Notes under the pieces: generated by a model
What the model was told of the DNA's origin: nothing
The model's database searches: none
What the model saw: only the letters and a program-made list of their open reading frames with translations
Made by a program: the position numbers and the translations under genes
Assembly (NCBI GenBank): GCA_963704075.1
Contig: CAVPGV010000003.1
Location: forward strand, 1 to 64,000
Direction: 5' to 3'
Source of the DNA: JADKAV01 sp963704075
GTDB taxonomy: Bacteria; Actinomycetota; Actinomycetes; S36-B12; UBA10799
Length of the DNA stretch: 64,000 nucleotides
Part shown: positions 25,040 through 34,205 of the stretch, one piece after another
Layout of the letters: every line of letters starts with the position of its first letter
How positions within the stretch are numbered: the first letter of the stretch is position 1

Positions 25040-25888
25040 TCATCGGCTCCACGTGTGCGGGATGGGTTCGCCGAACCAGTCCGTGATGAGGTGGTGGGCC
25101 ACCGAGATGCGGGGCGGGATCAGCAGCCTGCCCGCCTGCGCCGCCTGCTGGAACTCCTCCCGGCTGACCCAGATCGTTTCGGCGATCTCCTGTCCGTCAG
25201 GCACAGACTCTTGCTCGTGCGTGCGGGCCGTGAAAGCGATCATGATCGAACAAGGGAAAGGCCAGGGCTGGGTGGCGCGGTACTCGACACGATCGACGGG
25301 CACCTGCACGTCGGCCTCCTCGAGGACCTCTCGGACGACCGCCTGCTCGAAAGTCTCCCCGGGTTCCACGAAACCCGCCAGCGTGGAGTACCACCCTTCG
25401 GGCCAGATGGAACGCCGTCCCAGCAACGCCCGCTGCTGGTCGTCGACCACCAGGACGATCACTGCCGGATCGGTCCTCGGAAAATGCTCGGACCCGTCCG
25501 CGGGGCACCGCCTGACCCAGCCACCGCGGGCGGCCTCTGTGGTCGCTCCACAGCGCGGGCAATGGGTGTGCGCCCGATGCCAGTTGTCCAAGGCCACTGC
25601 CGTGAGCGTGGCTGAGCGTTCCAGAGCACCGAAGCTGTCGGCCACCGCCCGCAACTCCTGCGTGTTGTCCGTGCGCGTGCGCACCGCGAACCACGGCACC
25701 CCGTCCACCGTGCCCAGCAGGAGTGCGTCGCCCATGCTGAAATCCCCGGCCGGGCGCACGTCGACATGGCCTTTGTAGACCGCGATGGTGCGGCGGACGG
25801 GGTCGTTCCACATCTCGAGGAGCAGTTGTGGATCATTGCGTGAAACGTCGTCTCGTACGAAGAGATCCGGTTCGGCGGTGGGCCACAC
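25040..25888 (-). CDS. nudC: NAD(H) pyrophosphatase NudC
   Basis: 282 residues. An N-terminal NUDIX-like domain, a zinc ribbon (HCPRCGATT...RRC) and a C-terminal Nudix hydrolase domain are in order. The Nudix box is GFVEPGETFEQAVVREVLEE followed by AD instead of the usual xG. The NudC signature (S/A)QPWPFPxS is present as ATQPWPFPCS. It hydrolyses NADH to NMNH and AMP and can remove NAD caps from RNA. The GTG at 25888 lies six bases after TACGGT. The order uvrD2-nudC is as in M. tuberculosis. Confidence 0.92.
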   Translation of the reverse strand: MWPTAEPDLFVRDDVSRNDPQLLLEMWNDPVRRTIAVYKGHVDVRPAGDFSMGDALLLGTVDGVPWFAVRTRTDNTQELRAVADSFGALERSATLTAVALDNWHRAHTHCPRCGATTEAARGGWVRRCPADGSEHFPRTDPAVIVLVVDDQQRALLGRRSIWPEGWYSTLAGFVEPGETFEQAVVREVLEEADVQVPVDRVEYRATQPWPFPCSIMIAFTARTHEQESVPDGQEIAETIWVSREEFQQAAQAGRLLIPPRISVAHHLITDWFGEPIPHTWSR

Positions 25889-25924
25889 CCGCCCACCGTA
25901 ACGCCTGTGTCAGGATTGGCGGGC

Positions 25925-27097
25925 ATGGGCGATTTCATCCGGCAGCTCACCGGCGTGCGTTTCCTCGCAGCCGCCTGGGTCATGCTGTACCACTATCAAC
26001 CCGCGCTGGCGGCCAGCGGGTTGCTCGTGCCTGTCCTGCACGAATTCCTCCGACTGGGGTCAGTCGGGGTCGACCTGTTCTTCGCCTTGTCGGGATTCAT
26101 CCTGACGCACACGTACCTGACCCGGCTCGGACCACGCCTGACGCGCGCGGGCAGCCTGAACTTCTGGTGGTTGCGACTGGCGCGCGTCTACCCCGTTTAC
26201 TTCCTGATGCTCAATGTGGCCGGCTTGGCCGCACTGGCCGAAGGTGTGGTCACCGGCGAGGGTCGGCGCGACTGGATGACGTTCCCGTCCTACCTCGAGC
26301 AGGTCTTCATGGTGCAGGAATGGGGCCCCGACCCCCAGCGGGGGTGGAACTTCCCCGCCTGGTCGCTGTCCATGGAGTGGCTGGCGTACCTGTTCTTCCC
26401 CCTCTTGGTGCTGCTGCTGTGGCGCCTGCGCGACCGCTTCGGGCCATGGGCCCTTGCTGGTCTGGCGTTCCTGGCCCTGACCCCGCTGCTGTATATCGGG
26501 CTGACCCGCGACGACGACCCCTTCCTCGTCCAGGGCTGGGCCAGCACCATCCGCATCGCCACCGAGTTCACCGCCGGCAGCATCACGTATCTGGCAGTGC
26601 GCAAGTGGCAGGACAGCCCCACCGCGGCAAAGGCGGCTCGGGCCCTTGCGTGGATCGTCCCGGTCGCGATCCTCGTCATCGCGGTGGTGATGGGCAACAT
26701 CGACGCCCTGCAATGGGACGGGCTGCCCGACGAGGCGCCGCGGGGATACGTCGTCATCATCCCGCTCCTCGTCCTGTGGCTGGGAGCCCTGGCGCTGAGC
26801 AACGGCCGGCCGTCGAGGTTCCTCAGCACCCATACGCTCGTCCTGGGCGGGTTCATCTCATACTCGCTCTACCTCGTCCACATCGTCTGGTACGGCCTGT
26901 GGCGCGCGGGTATGAAAGCCGTCGGAATCGAAAGTGGTCCCCTGTATCTGCTCAGCACGTTGTTCCTGATCGCCGCGACCGTGGGGCTGGCGTACCTGAT
27001 GTGGCATCGGGTGGAGGAACCCGCACGGGAATGGATGCGCGCCAAGATCGGCGTTCGCAAGGTTCCGACAGAGGAAGCCGGCGAGCAGGCCCGTTGA
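25925..27097 (+). CDS. acyltransferase family 3 membrane protein
   Basis: 390 residues with about ten membrane helices, the OafA/acyltransferase-3 fold. The conserved Arg-x10-His of the family is seen near the N-terminus (GVRFLAAAWVMLYHYQ). VGVDLFFALSGFILTHTY is the standard second motif. These enzymes O-acylate sugars or lipids of the envelope on the membrane; the substrate is unknown. The ATG at 25925 is preferred; a GTG at 25907 is possible. Its stop is four bases before the next gene's ATG. Confidence 0.9.
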   Translation: MGDFIRQLTGVRFLAAAWVMLYHYQPALAASGLLVPVLHEFLRLGSVGVDLFFALSGFILTHTYLTRLGPRLTRAGSLNFWWLRLARVYPVYFLMLNVAGLAALAEGVVTGEGRRDWMTFPSYLEQVFMVQEWGPDPQRGWNFPAWSLSMEWLAYLFFPLLVLLLWRLRDRFGPWALAGLAFLALTPLLYIGLTRDDDPFLVQGWASTIRIATEFTAGSITYLAVRKWQDSPTAAKAARALAWIVPVAILVIAVVMGNIDALQWDGLPDEAPRGYVVIIPLLVLWLGALALSNGRPSRFLSTHTLVLGGFISYSLYLVHIVWYGLWRAGMKAVGIESGPLYLLSTLFLIAATVGLAYLMWHRVEEPAREWMRAKIGVRKVPTEEAGEQAR

Positions 27098-27101
27098 GAC
27101 C

Positions 27102-27905
27102 ATGACCACCCTGAGGATCGGCAGCTACAACCTCCTGCACGGCATGAAGGTGCTCGGGGGGGCGCAGGAGCGCGACCACGCAGCCCTGGCCGCCAGCGTC
27201 GCGGAGTTGGACGTGGACGTCCTGGGCATCCAAGAGGTGGACGCCGCACAGGAGCGCAGCGGCATGGTGGACCAGACCGCCGCAGCGGCACGGGCCATGG
27301 GCGCCGAGCACTGGCGGTTCGTCCCAACGGTGGTCGGCACCCCCGGTCCGGGCGCGAGCTTCCGCCCGAGTACCCCCTCCGACATCGACGCCGCCCAGCA
27401 GGGCAGCACCAGCGAACCGCTGTACGGGGTGGGTCTGATCAGCCGGATTCCGGTACTCCGATGGCACCACCTTCTGATGGATCCGGCGAAGATCACCATG
27501 CCGTTGCTGATTCCCGGAAACCCGCGACCCAAAGTGCTGCGGGTGCCGGACGAACCCCGGGCGGTGGTTGCCGCCGTGCTCGACCTACCGACGCCCGTGA
27601 CCGTGGCCACGGCCCATCTGTCGTTCGTGCCAGTCTTCAACATCAGCCAACTGCGGCGGGTCAAGACCTGGCTGGCCGACCTCCCCCGCCCGCTGATCCT
27701 CGCAGGCGACTTCAACCTGCCCGGCCGGATCCCGGCGAAAGTGACGGGATGGAGCGCCGCGGAACTCGGCGCGACCTATCCGGTGTTCAAACCGCGCGTG
27801 CAGTTCGACCACATCCTGTCCGATGGTGTGGCCGCGCGCTCGGCGGCGGTGCACGCACTGCCGGTCTCGGATCACTGCGCGGTGACCGCAGACTTCTCAC
27901 TGTGA
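27102..27905 (+). CDS. endonuclease/exonuclease/phosphatase family hydrolase
   Basis: 267 residues. EEP-fold motifs are in order: IGSYNLLHG (Asn), LGIQEVD (metal-binding Glu), VATAHLSF, ILAGDFNLPG (Asp-Asn), VQFDHILSD and VSDHCAVTADF (catalytic His). It could be a nuclease, a phosphodiesterase or a sphingomyelinase-like lipase; no signal peptide is seen. Probably co-transcribed with the acyltransferase. Its stop overlaps the convergent adnB stop by nine bases. Confidence 0.88.
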   Translation: MTTLRIGSYNLLHGMKVLGGAQERDHAALAASVAELDVDVLGIQEVDAAQERSGMVDQTAAAARAMGAEHWRFVPTVVGTPGPGASFRPSTPSDIDAAQQGSTSEPLYGVGLISRIPVLRWHHLLMDPAKITMPLLIPGNPRPKVLRVPDEPRAVVAAVLDLPTPVTVATAHLSFVPVFNISQLRRVKTWLADLPRPLILAGDFNLPGRIPAKVTGWSAAELGATYPVFKPRVQFDHILSDGVAARSAAVHALPVSDHCAVTADFSL

Positions 27906-30900
27906 ACCGCCACTGCCCACAGCGTTGATCGCACCAACCCTGGCTGCGATGTCCTCGACCGATGGCAGGGCGGGACGAACGACCTCACCGTCACGCACGT
28001 ACACGAAAGCTGTGAGGACCTCGTCAGGCTCCACTCCCACCCGCTGCGCCCAGCCCAGGCGGTAGATCGCCAACTGCACCGGATCGGCGGTTTGCTCCCG
28101 GTTGGTCTTCCAGTCCACGACCTCCCACGTCCCGTCGGGATGCTGGAAGACGGCGTCGATGACACCCTGGACGACCAGGCCTGCGATCCTCACCGACACT
28201 TCGGTCTCGGTGTGCGTAGGAATCATGTCGGAATATTCGGTCCGCCGGTATCCCTCGATCAGTTCGGCCAACTCATCGTCAGCGGCCCGCTGCGCGTCGA
28301 CGGCCAGGTCCCATTCGGGGATGAGCGACAGTTGCTGGTGGGAGGCTGCCACCCACTCATGGAAGGCAGTTCCCCGCCGCGCGGCGTCGGGCGTCACATA
28401 GGGCATGGGCCGGGCGAGGTCGAGGGCCAGAGCCTGCGGATCGCTGGCCGCGCGCATGAGCAACGAGGCGCTGACCACCGCGGGCAGGTCGACCTCGGTG
28501 GTGGGCAACGACTGTTCGTACTCGCGCGCGATGACCGCGTCGATGTCGGCATCCATGCGGTCCAAGCGCGCCGATTCGGCCAACGTCAAAGACTCGTCGC
28601 CGCCCTGCGGCTGCGCCACCGACACGAACACCTCGTCCGGCGGCGGCCAATCGACGTCCGCCGCGTCGAGCACCGGCGGGGCCTCCGACGGTTCCTCGAT
28701 CCAGGTGTCCGTCAGCACGCCCGAGACGTCGCGGACTGCGAGCAGATAGGGGCTCGGGGTGCGGGGTTTGCTGCTCGACGCCGACCACCAGTGGCCGGAG
28801 GCGAACAGGACCTCACGAGCCCGTGTGAGCGCCACGTAGGCCAGGCGATTCTCCTCCCAGCCATCCTGTTTCTTGTACTGCGCCTTCAGATCGGCCGCGG
28901 CCGGCTTGAAACCGTTCGGGAAGGCTCCGCCGGCAGAACTCCACCCGGGCAGGGCCGGCAGCCGCGACCGGTCGCCGCGCAGCGAATACGGCAGGCACTT
29001 GTAATTCCTTGTCCACAGAGACCGACCCTGAGACGATGGGAACACGCCGTCGCTGAGGGCGGGGGTGAAGACACAGTCCCATTCCAGTCCCTTGGCCCGG
29101 TGTACGGTCATCACCCGGACCGCGTCACCCCGGATCGGAAAGTCGGTGTCAGGGGTCTCGTCGAGGCGGATGGCGAAACCCAGCCACCGCAGGAACGCTC
29201 CCACCGACGGGTCGTCGTGGGCATTGCGGTAGCCGGCGATGACGTCGAACAAGGCCGCGAGCCCGTCGATACGCGAGGCCGCGTTGGGCCCCAGCCGCAC
29301 CTCCACCCCGAGCCCGCTCATCTCCACCACGCGGTGCGCGGCCTCCTCCACCCCGGCGGCCAGCGCAGGACGCATCGCATCGAGCCCGGCGGTGAACTCG
29401 CGCAGCCGGGAGCGCGCCTCGTCGCTGATCGCGGGCCCCGGGTCGTACACGGCCTCCAGCAGGCTCACCACATCAACGGGGTCGACATCGGCGACCGCTT
29501 GATGCAAGGCCTGCTGGAAGTCCGGCTCACCGTCGTCGGACGACCCTACGAGCGCTCGGGCCCTGGCACCGAGCAGCGCCAGGTCCGACGGACCGATGCG
29601 CCACTGCGGCCCGGTGAGCAGACGCACGAGCGCGCCATTGTCGGCAGTTTCCAGAACCCGCAGCAGACTGAGCACCTCCACGACTTCCGGCAGGTGCAAC
29701 ACCGAACCCAGCGAGGCGGCCGCCGTCGGAATCCCGGCATCCCGCAACGCCTGCCCCACCATGCGGACATAGTCGTTGGTTCTGCAGAGCACCGCGATCT
29801 GGTCGGGGGAACGACCCTTGTCGATCTGTGCCGTGACCTGCGCGACAAGCCAGTCGACCTCGTCGGCCCAGCTGTCGAACAGCGCGGCCGTCACCTCCCC
29901 GGCCGCTTCAGTACCGGGGCGCAGGACCTGCACGCCCGGGTGCTGGGAGCGCACATCGGAGGCCACCTCGTTGGCCACATCGAGGATCAGCGAACCGGAT
30001 CGGCGGTTGATGCTCAATGTCGATGTCCGGGCTTTGACCCCGTCCTCTGCGAAATGTTCCGGAAAGCCGTCGATGTTCGCCACCGAGGCTCCGCGCCACC
30101 CGTAGATGGCCTGCAACGGATCGCCCACGGCCGTGAGCGGGTGACCCTGGTCGTACAGGTTCTGCAACATCAGTCGTTGCGCTACCGAGGTGTCCTGGTA
30201 CTCGTCCACGAGCACAACGGCGTAGCGCTGCCGCATCTGCTCGCGCACATGCGGGGTCTGGGTGATCAGAACGGCCAGGCGCATGAGATCGGCGAAACTC
30301 ACCACCCCCTTCGCCGCCCGGTCTGCGCGGACCTCCTCGACGACCTGTGAGATGAGGATGCGTCTGTGTGCGGCCACGATGACGTCCCTGGCATCGGCGC
30401 CGGTCTCGTCCTGCAGAGCTTCGATGAGTCGCGCATCGTGCGTACGGAGATCCTGCGGCGTGATCAGATGCTCGGACAACTCCTCATCCAGGGCCTGCAC
30501 GCGCTCGCTGACCGTGCTGATCGTCGCTGTGCCCAGCTCCTCGCAACTCACGTGGCTGCCCGCGACCGTGCGATAGGTGTCGACCGCGAGATCCGTCGGC
30601 GTGAGCAGAGCCGCGGAGGGCTCCCCACCGATCAACAGCGCCCACTGGGACAGCAGGTCCATGGCGAAGGCGTGATACGTCGAGATGGTCGGCTCGGCGA
30701 TGTCGTCCTGACCGGGCTCACGCAGAAGTGCCAGCAACCCGCGAATCCGGCCGGAGAGTTCCCCGGCCGCTTTGTTGGTGAATGTGAGGCCGAGGACCTG
30801 ATCCGCGGCAACCAGACCAGAGGCCACCAGCCATACGACCCGCGCCGACATCACCGCGGTCTTGCCGGACCCTGCGCCGGCCAGTACGAGCATCGGACCA

Positions 30901-30980
30901 TCCAGCGGGGCACTGATGGCGGCCCACTGCTCGTCGCTGGGAGCGAATCCCAGCAACTCGGTCAACTCCCCGCGGGTCAT
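27897..30980 (-). CDS. adnB: AdnB-like ATP-dependent helicase-nuclease subunit
   Basis: 1027 residues from the ATG at 30980, which overlaps the adnA stop (ATGA). UvrD-type motor motifs are LVLAGAGSGKTAVM, LVDEYQDTSVAQ, VGDPLQAIYGWRGA and MTVHRAKGLEWDCVF. The C-terminal RecB-family nuclease shows GTAFHEWV (His), GVIDAVF (Asp), VVDWKTNR (Asp-Lys) and QLAIYRLG (Gln-Tyr). In mycobacteria AdnA and AdnB form a heterodimeric motor-nuclease that resects double-strand breaks. Gene order and lengths match Rv3201c-Rv3202c. Confidence 0.9.
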   Translation of the reverse strand: MTRGELTELLGFAPSDEQWAAISAPLDGPMLVLAGAGSGKTAVMSARVVWLVASGLVAADQVLGLTFTNKAAGELSGRIRGLLALLREPGQDDIAEPTISTYHAFAMDLLSQWALLIGGEPSAALLTPTDLAVDTYRTVAGSHVSCEELGTATISTVSERVQALDEELSEHLITPQDLRTHDARLIEALQDETGADARDVIVAAHRRILISQVVEEVRADRAAKGVVSFADLMRLAVLITQTPHVREQMRQRYAVVLVDEYQDTSVAQRLMLQNLYDQGHPLTAVGDPLQAIYGWRGASVANIDGFPEHFAEDGVKARTSTLSINRRSGSLILDVANEVASDVRSQHPGVQVLRPGTEAAGEVTAALFDSWADEVDWLVAQVTAQIDKGRSPDQIAVLCRTNDYVRMVGQALRDAGIPTAAASLGSVLHLPEVVEVLSLLRVLETADNGALVRLLTGPQWRIGPSDLALLGARARALVGSSDDGEPDFQQALHQAVADVDPVDVVSLLEAVYDPGPAISDEARSRLREFTAGLDAMRPALAAGVEEAAHRVVEMSGLGVEVRLGPNAASRIDGLAALFDVIAGYRNAHDDPSVGAFLRWLGFAIRLDETPDTDFPIRGDAVRVMTVHRAKGLEWDCVFTPALSDGVFPSSQGRSLWTRNYKCLPYSLRGDRSRLPALPGWSSAGGAFPNGFKPAAADLKAQYKKQDGWEENRLAYVALTRAREVLFASGHWWSASSSKPRTPSPYLLAVRDVSGVLTDTWIEEPSEAPPVLDAADVDWPPPDEVFVSVAQPQGGDESLTLAESARLDRMDADIDAVIAREYEQSLPTTEVDLPAVVSASLLMRAASDPQALALDLARPMPYVTPDAARRGTAFHEWVAASHQQLSLIPEWDLAVDAQRAADDELAELIEGYRRTEYSDMIPTHTETEVSVRIAGLVVQGVIDAVFQHPDGTWEVVDWKTNREQTADPVQLAIYRLGWAQRVGVEPDEVLTAFVYVRDGEVVRPALPSVEDIAARVGAINAVGSGGSQ

Positions 30981-33900
30981 GGCCGGACCTCCGCGCCCTG
31001 AGGATCGGCCGGACACGAACTGGCCACGACACACGTCCGGCATCCGCTGCCGGGACGCGCCACCGCGAGTTCGGCGCGGATGCCCGCCGCCACGGATTCC
31101 AGGACCGGGCCCAGCCATTCCGGCACGTCCGGGGTCGCCTGTCGCATCACCTTGGCCCCGTCCTCGGGCTGATTGCGGGGTGGGTCCTTGCGCAGGAAGA
31201 GCAACTGGGCCACAGCCTGGCCCTGGGCGCCGAGTCCGCCGAGTTCAGCGACCCAGCGGTAGAGACCGAGTTGCACATGGGTGGCCACCTCGGCCCCGGT
31301 CGTCGGCCTGCCGGTCTTGAAATCGGTGATCACCAACTCGTCGCCGTCCCGGTCGAGCCGGTCAACCTTGCCCACCGCTCGCAGAGCCTCGCCGGAGGGT
31401 AGGACCAACTCGGCGTCGAAGGGCACCTCGGCTCCCACGAACTCGCCCGGGGTGTTGTGCATCCATGTGAGCAGCCTCTCGGTCGCCCGCTGCGCCTGGT
31501 CACGTTCGTAGCGCGCCTGCCACCCCGGCTCGTACCCGACCGCGTGCCACACACCGTCGAGAACCTCGCGGACCCGCTGCGCGTCGGGCTCGAGATCTCC
31601 GGCCGCGATCGCCTGTGCGCACAGATGCAGGATGTTGCCGAACGTGAGGCTGGTGGAAGCGGTGTCCGAGGCGCCGACGCGACGCTCGAGGAACCATCTG
31701 CGCGGGCACTGCAGATAGCTCTGGACCCCTGAGGCGGACACGGGCAGTGCGTCGTCCGCGTCGTACCAGGGTGCGTCGTTGGACGTCCAGGTGCGATGAC
31801 CCCACCACCTCTGCGGATCAGCCCAGGGGAACATGCGATGACCTCGCGAGTCGGCGGTTTCAGCCAGATCCTGCAACCGTTGCCAAACCGCCTGCCGCAT
31901 CGCCGGTGACGAGTGCGGGTCGACGAGCACCTGACGCAGGCCAGCCACCACCCCGACGGGGGTCAGCGGCCGACGGGGCCGACCTGGGACCTCCTCGACG
32001 GGCTTGTCGCCTGCCGCCAGGGCTACGAAAGAAGAAGGTGCCGGACCATCCTCGGTCGTGCTCCTCACTGCGGTGACCAGAAGCGCCTGCGATGCGCGTG
32101 TACACGCCACGAAGAACAGTCGCCGCTCCTCCAGCATCTGTTCCTGGCGCGATGCCCCACCCTCCCGCTGTTCACCAGGTCCGTCGAACAGGTCGGCGCG
32201 CGCCCGCAGGTCCGGCCACAATCCCTGCTGAACGCCTGCGACGACAACCAGCGGCCACTGGCTTCCCTTCGCCCGGTGAGCGGTCATCAGGCGAACCGCA
32301 TCGCGGTTCCACGCCTTCTGCGCCGTGGGAGCGGCCGGGATGGCCTGAGCATCGAGTTGGTGCAGGAACTCCCCCACCGAACGCACCGATTCGAAGGCCC
32401 GGTCCATCTGCTCGGCCTGATCGAACAACTCCATCACGGCGTCGAGCGCCTGATTGGCTTCGCGGGCCCGCCGACCTCCGCCGAGGGCGTCCCTGCGCAG
32501 GCGCTGCGGCCAACCGGTGCCCCGCCACACCACCTCCAGGACCCGGGAGGTCGGTGTGTTCGCCGCGACGGAGACTGTCGCCCTCTCCAACAGCGACGCA
32601 AGGTCGGCCACGGGCTGCGCAAGATCAGCGTCGATGGACCCGAGCAGGTCGGGGTCCCGCAGACTGTCCGCGACCAGTTGCGTGGAGGATTCCGGGGGAC
32701 CGGGCGAGGTCGCCTGCCGTCGCAGTAATCGTCCGAGGCGGGCCAGTCGCCGGGGGTCCAGTCCACCCAGCGGCGAACACAACAGGTCTGCGGCGCGTTC
32801 AGCCGTCAGCCCGCCGTCGACGCCGGCTGCCACCCGCAGTACATCCAGCAGGGGCCGGACCGCGGGGGTGAGCGCCAACGGAATGTCGTCTCGTGCGATC
32901 TCGGTGGGAATGCCGGCAGCGAGCAGGGCCCGCTGCAGCGACGGCAGGTCACGGCGCCCGGACCGCACGAGCACGGCCATCTGGGACCAGTCCAGGTGCA
33001 GGTCCGCAAAAACCTCCGAGGCACCGGAGCGGACCCGTCTCAGGAGATCGGCGATGTGATCGGCCTGCGCGGCGTCAGACTCGTAGACACGGACCGCATA
33101 GTCACCGCCGTGCGGTCCCAGCGCGGCGGGCCGACGGTGCGCTTGGACCGCCTGCGCGGGGATTCCCGGCAACGCGTTATGCGGTACCACCCTTTGCGCG
33201 AGGTCGGCGAGCACGGGGCCGAACCTGCGCGTGGCGTCCAGTGCGATGGTGGTGCACCTGGGCTGGGCGAAGACCTCGTCGAAACGCAACAGGCCGTGGG
33301 CGTCCGCCCCCCGGAATCCGTAGATCGACTGGTCGGGATCACCCACTGCGATCACCTGCGCCCCGTGGGCGGCGAGTTGCTGCAGGAACTGCACTTGCGC
33401 CGGGTCGGTGTCCTGATACTCGTCGACGAAGATCGTCCGGAGTTCCAGGACGTTCGCCGGCGGCCTCTGCGCGATCATCGCCGTCGCCCGTCGTATCAAC
33501 TCGGCGTAGTCCATGAGCCCGGCGAACCCCATGATGTCCAGGTACTCCCCGTAGACCGCGGCGGCCGCAGCCGTCATCGGATCTGCCGGTGGCAGCGCCT
33601 GCGGCGGCAGACCAAGGGACTGGGCCCGGGCGATGTAGGAGCGCATCTGATCGCTGAGTCCGCGACTGGCCCGGGCCGATTCCAGTTCCGGGGGGAGGTG
33701 TGACGACTTGCCCAGGATCTCGCGCAGCATGGTCTCCTGCTCCGGGGCTCCCATCAGTCGCAAGCCGGGGTCTGCGGACTGCAGGAGCCGATACGCCAGC
33801 GCGTGGAAGGTGGTGGCGACGGGTACTGCTTGATCACCGGAGGTCAAGCGCTGTCGCAGTTCCCGCGCGGCCAGTCGCCCGTACGTCAGGACCAGCAGCG

Positions 33901-34090
33901 AGCTGGCCGGCTCGCCGGACCGGACGCGACGCTTCACCGACTCCACGATCACGCTGGTCTTACCGGTGCCCGGACCAGCGAGCACCCGTAGGTGCCCGTC
34001 GGTGTGCTGGATGACGGCACGCTGGGCCGCATCCGGACTGAACGTATCGTCCCCCGCCGGCGGCCGATTGAGGTGGATCATCTGGGCCAT
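30977..34090 (-). CDS. adnA: AdnA-like ATP-dependent helicase-nuclease subunit
   Basis: 1037 residues from ATG 34090. Helicase motifs: VLAGPGTGKTSVI, FVDEYQDTDPAQ, VGDPDQSIYGFRGA and MTAHRAKGSQWPLVVVAG. The C-terminal nuclease shows GKVDRLDRDGDELVITDFKTG and VQLGLYRW. Four Cys form an AddB-type iron staple: one in YLQCPRRWFLE and three in CRTCVVASSC (Cx2Cx5C) near the C-terminus. The partner of adnB, coupled by stop/start overlap. An in-frame start three codons further downstream (MIHLNRPP) is possible. Confidence 0.9.
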   Translation of the reverse strand: MAQMIHLNRPPAGDDTFSPDAAQRAVIQHTDGHLRVLAGPGTGKTSVIVESVKRRVRSGEPASSLLVLTYGRLAARELRQRLTSGDQAVPVATTFHALAYRLLQSADPGLRLMGAPEQETMLREILGKSSHLPPELESARASRGLSDQMRSYIARAQSLGLPPQALPPADPMTAAAAAVYGEYLDIMGFAGLMDYAELIRRATAMIAQRPPANVLELRTIFVDEYQDTDPAQVQFLQQLAAHGAQVIAVGDPDQSIYGFRGADAHGLLRFDEVFAQPRCTTIALDATRRFGPVLADLAQRVVPHNALPGIPAQAVQAHRRPAALGPHGGDYAVRVYESDAAQADHIADLLRRVRSGASEVFADLHLDWSQMAVLVRSGRRDLPSLQRALLAAGIPTEIARDDIPLALTPAVRPLLDVLRVAAGVDGGLTAERAADLLCSPLGGLDPRRLARLGRLLRRQATSPGPPESSTQLVADSLRDPDLLGSIDADLAQPVADLASLLERATVSVAANTPTSRVLEVVWRGTGWPQRLRRDALGGGRRAREANQALDAVMELFDQAEQMDRAFESVRSVGEFLHQLDAQAIPAAPTAQKAWNRDAVRLMTAHRAKGSQWPLVVVAGVQQGLWPDLRARADLFDGPGEQREGGASRQEQMLEERRLFFVACTRASQALLVTAVRSTTEDGPAPSSFVALAAGDKPVEEVPGRPRRPLTPVGVVAGLRQVLVDPHSSPAMRQAVWQRLQDLAETADSRGHRMFPWADPQRWWGHRTWTSNDAPWYDADDALPVSASGVQSYLQCPRRWFLERRVGASDTASTSLTFGNILHLCAQAIAAGDLEPDAQRVREVLDGVWHAVGYEPGWQARYERDQAQRATERLLTWMHNTPGEFVGAEVPFDAELVLPSGEALRAVGKVDRLDRDGDELVITDFKTGRPTTGAEVATHVQLGLYRWVAELGGLGAQGQAVAQLLFLRKDPPRNQPEDGAKVMRQATPDVPEWLGPVLESVAAGIRAELAVARPGSGCRTCVVASSCPADPQGAEVRP

Positions 34091-34205
34091 ACCGACAGCA
34101 CACCACATGGGTACGACACGGCAGCTCCACCGCCGTCAGACGCGTGTGGATACTGGCACACGCGGGCGCGAAGCAGGGTTATCGGCCACTATCTGACACC
34201 ATGCA

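Noticed and set aside
28092..30350. A 752-codon open frame on the plus strand
   Set aside because: It is antisense to adnB, whose helicase and nuclease motifs are clear. The translation is rich in His, Arg and Gly with no domain, as expected in the mirror frame of a high-GC gene.
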